Of a stretch of DNA of 13,164 nt, positions 12,176-13,164 are shown in pieces. The notes below the pieces were generated by a model that saw only the letters and a list, made by a program, of their open reading frames with translations, made no database searches and had not been told where the DNA came from. This DNA comes from Pseudomonadota bacterium (GTDB taxonomy: Bacteria > Myxococcota_A > Polyangia > Polyangiales > Polyangiaceae): positions 1 to 13,164 of the forward strand of contig JAEWOQ010000091.1 in assembly GCA_023460875.1 (NCBI GenBank). The letters are read 5' to 3'. The position numbers were made by a program, and so were the translations under genes. Every line of letters begins with the position of its first letter. Within the stretch, counting starts at the first letter, position 1.

Positions 12176-13164
12176 TCAGCCAGCGGCTAGCTCGAGGATA
12201 CGGCGCCGGTCCGGGCTGGCGACGAGGTATTGGCGGCGGCGGTCCACGTCCAGCACGCGGCTGAGCACGTCGAGGCGGGCCCGCGCCGCTCGCGCGCTGG
12301 CGACCGCGTCTTCGTGGCGGCCACTGGCGAGCAGGGCCTCAGCCAGGGAGCGGCGCACCAAACACTCGCCCACCGGGAGGGACTGGTCGATCCCGAGATC
12401 CGCGTTGGCGCGGGTGGCCGCCTCGAGGGCTAGGGCGGGGCGCCCTTGGTCTACGTGGACGAGGGCCAGGACCGCGAGGGCGGAGCGCTGCATCGGCAGG
12501 GCGTTCTCCAGGACCTCCACGGCGCGCCGCGCCGCGCTCTCCGCGGCTTCGAGCTGCCCCGACGCCAGGTGGACTCGAGCGAGGTACACCCGGGCCATGC
12601 CCGCGAGGCGGAGGTTTCCTTGGCGGTCGAAGGCGGCGATGGCCTGCTCCTCGAGCCTCGCGGCCTCATCGAGGTTGCCGCGCTGGGCGACGGCGCGGCC
12701 GAGCTGCGCCTGGGCGATGGGCACGGTGTTGCACAGCGCCATGCGCTCGGCGACGGTGAGCGCCTCACGCAGCCAGCGCTCCGCCTCCGCGAAGGCGCCG
12801 AACTCCACCTGGGCGAAGCCGAGGCTCACCCGCTGCAGACACGCGTTGCGGAGATCGCCCGCCTCCTCGAAGCGATTGGCGGCTTGCTCCGCGAGATCCA
12901 TCCGCCCGACGGGATCGTCGCTCGCCCCGGCGAGCACCGCCCGCGCTTCGAGCAGCCACCCGAGCATGCCCGGATCGGGGTGCAGCTGATCGGACACGCG
13001 CGTTGCGCGGGCGAGCATCTCGGCGGCGAGCTCCGCGGCCCCCGAGAGGACGAGCTGCGTGGCGACGCGGCTGAGGGCGATGGTGAGCTCCCGCTCGTTG
13101 TCCTCGGTGCTCTCGACCTCGAGCAGGCGCTCGCTGAGCGCGATGCACTCGGCGCGATCGCCCA
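12176..13164 (-). CDS. TPR-repeat protein, C-terminal part (partial)
   Basis: The frame is open from its stop at 12176-12178 to the window edge, giving the last 328 residues. An internal Met at 13018 is not the start, because the same helical repeat pattern continues upstream to the edge. The sequence is a run of tetratricopeptide-like helix pairs about 40 residues apart, for example SLGFAQVEFGAFAEAERWLREA, AQLGRAVAQRGNLDEAARL, ARVYLARVHLASGQLEAAE and LAEALLASGRHEDAVASA (longest quoted in shortened register). The end is basic (DVDRRRQYLVASPDRRRIL). In myxobacteria such C-terminal TPR arrays often belong to large serine/threonine kinases or ATPase regulators; nothing of those domains is visible here, so this is inference. 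It faces the QEGLA-linked unknown gene tail to tail and is probably unrelated to it. Confidence 0.8.
   Translation of the reverse strand, partial: GDRAECIALSERLLEVESTEDNERELTIALSRVATQLVLSGAAELAAEMLARATRVSDQLHPDPGMLGWLLEARAVLAGASDDPVGRMDLAEQAANRFEEAGDLRNACLQRVSLGFAQVEFGAFAEAERWLREALTVAERMALCNTVPIAQAQLGRAVAQRGNLDEAARLEEQAIAAFDRQGNLRLAGMARVYLARVHLASGQLEAAESAARRAVEVLENALPMQRSALAVLALVHVDQGRPALALEAATRANADLGIDQSLPVGECLVRRSLAEALLASGRHEDAVASARAARARLDVLSRVLDVDRRRQYLVASPDRRRILELAAG

Noticed and set aside
12105..12989. + strand open frame of 294 codons opposite the TPR gene
   Set aside because: Its product is Arg/Ser/Ala-dominated low complexity, and the opposite strand has clear TPR periodicity.

Overview
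The window is a high-GC chromosomal segment with long adjoining genes, few strong Shine-Dalgarno sites, lipoprotein and kinase/TPR-type proteins, and several families common in large-genome predatory or soil bacteria (DUF2079, DUF3160, QEGLA peptidase-like). This gene mix suggests a myxobacterium (Myxococcota, Polyangia-like). That assignment is inference from gene content; no rRNA or other marker is present. No tRNA, rRNA, insertion sequence, phage gene or CRISPR array was seen.

Layout. (1) 1-1309, + strand: the last 33 codons of an unidentified gene overlap by 4 bases the start of glpB, encoding the B subunit of anaerobic-type glycerol-3-phosphate dehydrogenase. (2) 1341-5658, + strand: two large membrane proteins, a DUF2079 protein and a GT-C-type glycosyltransferase. 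Each is preceded by the same spaced element (CTTGAAC-N18-ACTCTC) at an identical distance from its ATG. They look like two separately promoted, co-regulated genes for cell-envelope glycan work. (3) A convergent junction with an 11-bp inverted repeat (5700-5742) separates them from the - strand block. (4) 5781-9127, - strand: a DUF938 methyltransferase overlapping a small DUF3820 protein by 11 bases, then, 154 bases further on, a large DUF3160 lipoprotein. (5) 9128-9412: a divergent intergenic region with a 16-bp dyad and four 13-bp tandem repeats, the last of which carries the likely ribosome binding site of the next gene. (6) 9413-12108, + strand: a QEGLA/DUF1704 putative metallopeptidase, related to the eukaryotic tyrosine carboxypeptidase MATCAP, and 53 bases later an unrecognised 445-residue protein. 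(7) A second convergent junction with a nested inverted repeat (12117-12169). (8) 12176 to the window end, - strand: the C-terminal TPR part of a larger protein, probably a regulator or protein kinase with TPR repeats.

The best candidates for something new are the QEGLA peptidase plus unknown protein pair, and the shared promoter-like element in front of the two membrane proteins. Nothing in the window proves a complete new defence or biosynthetic system.
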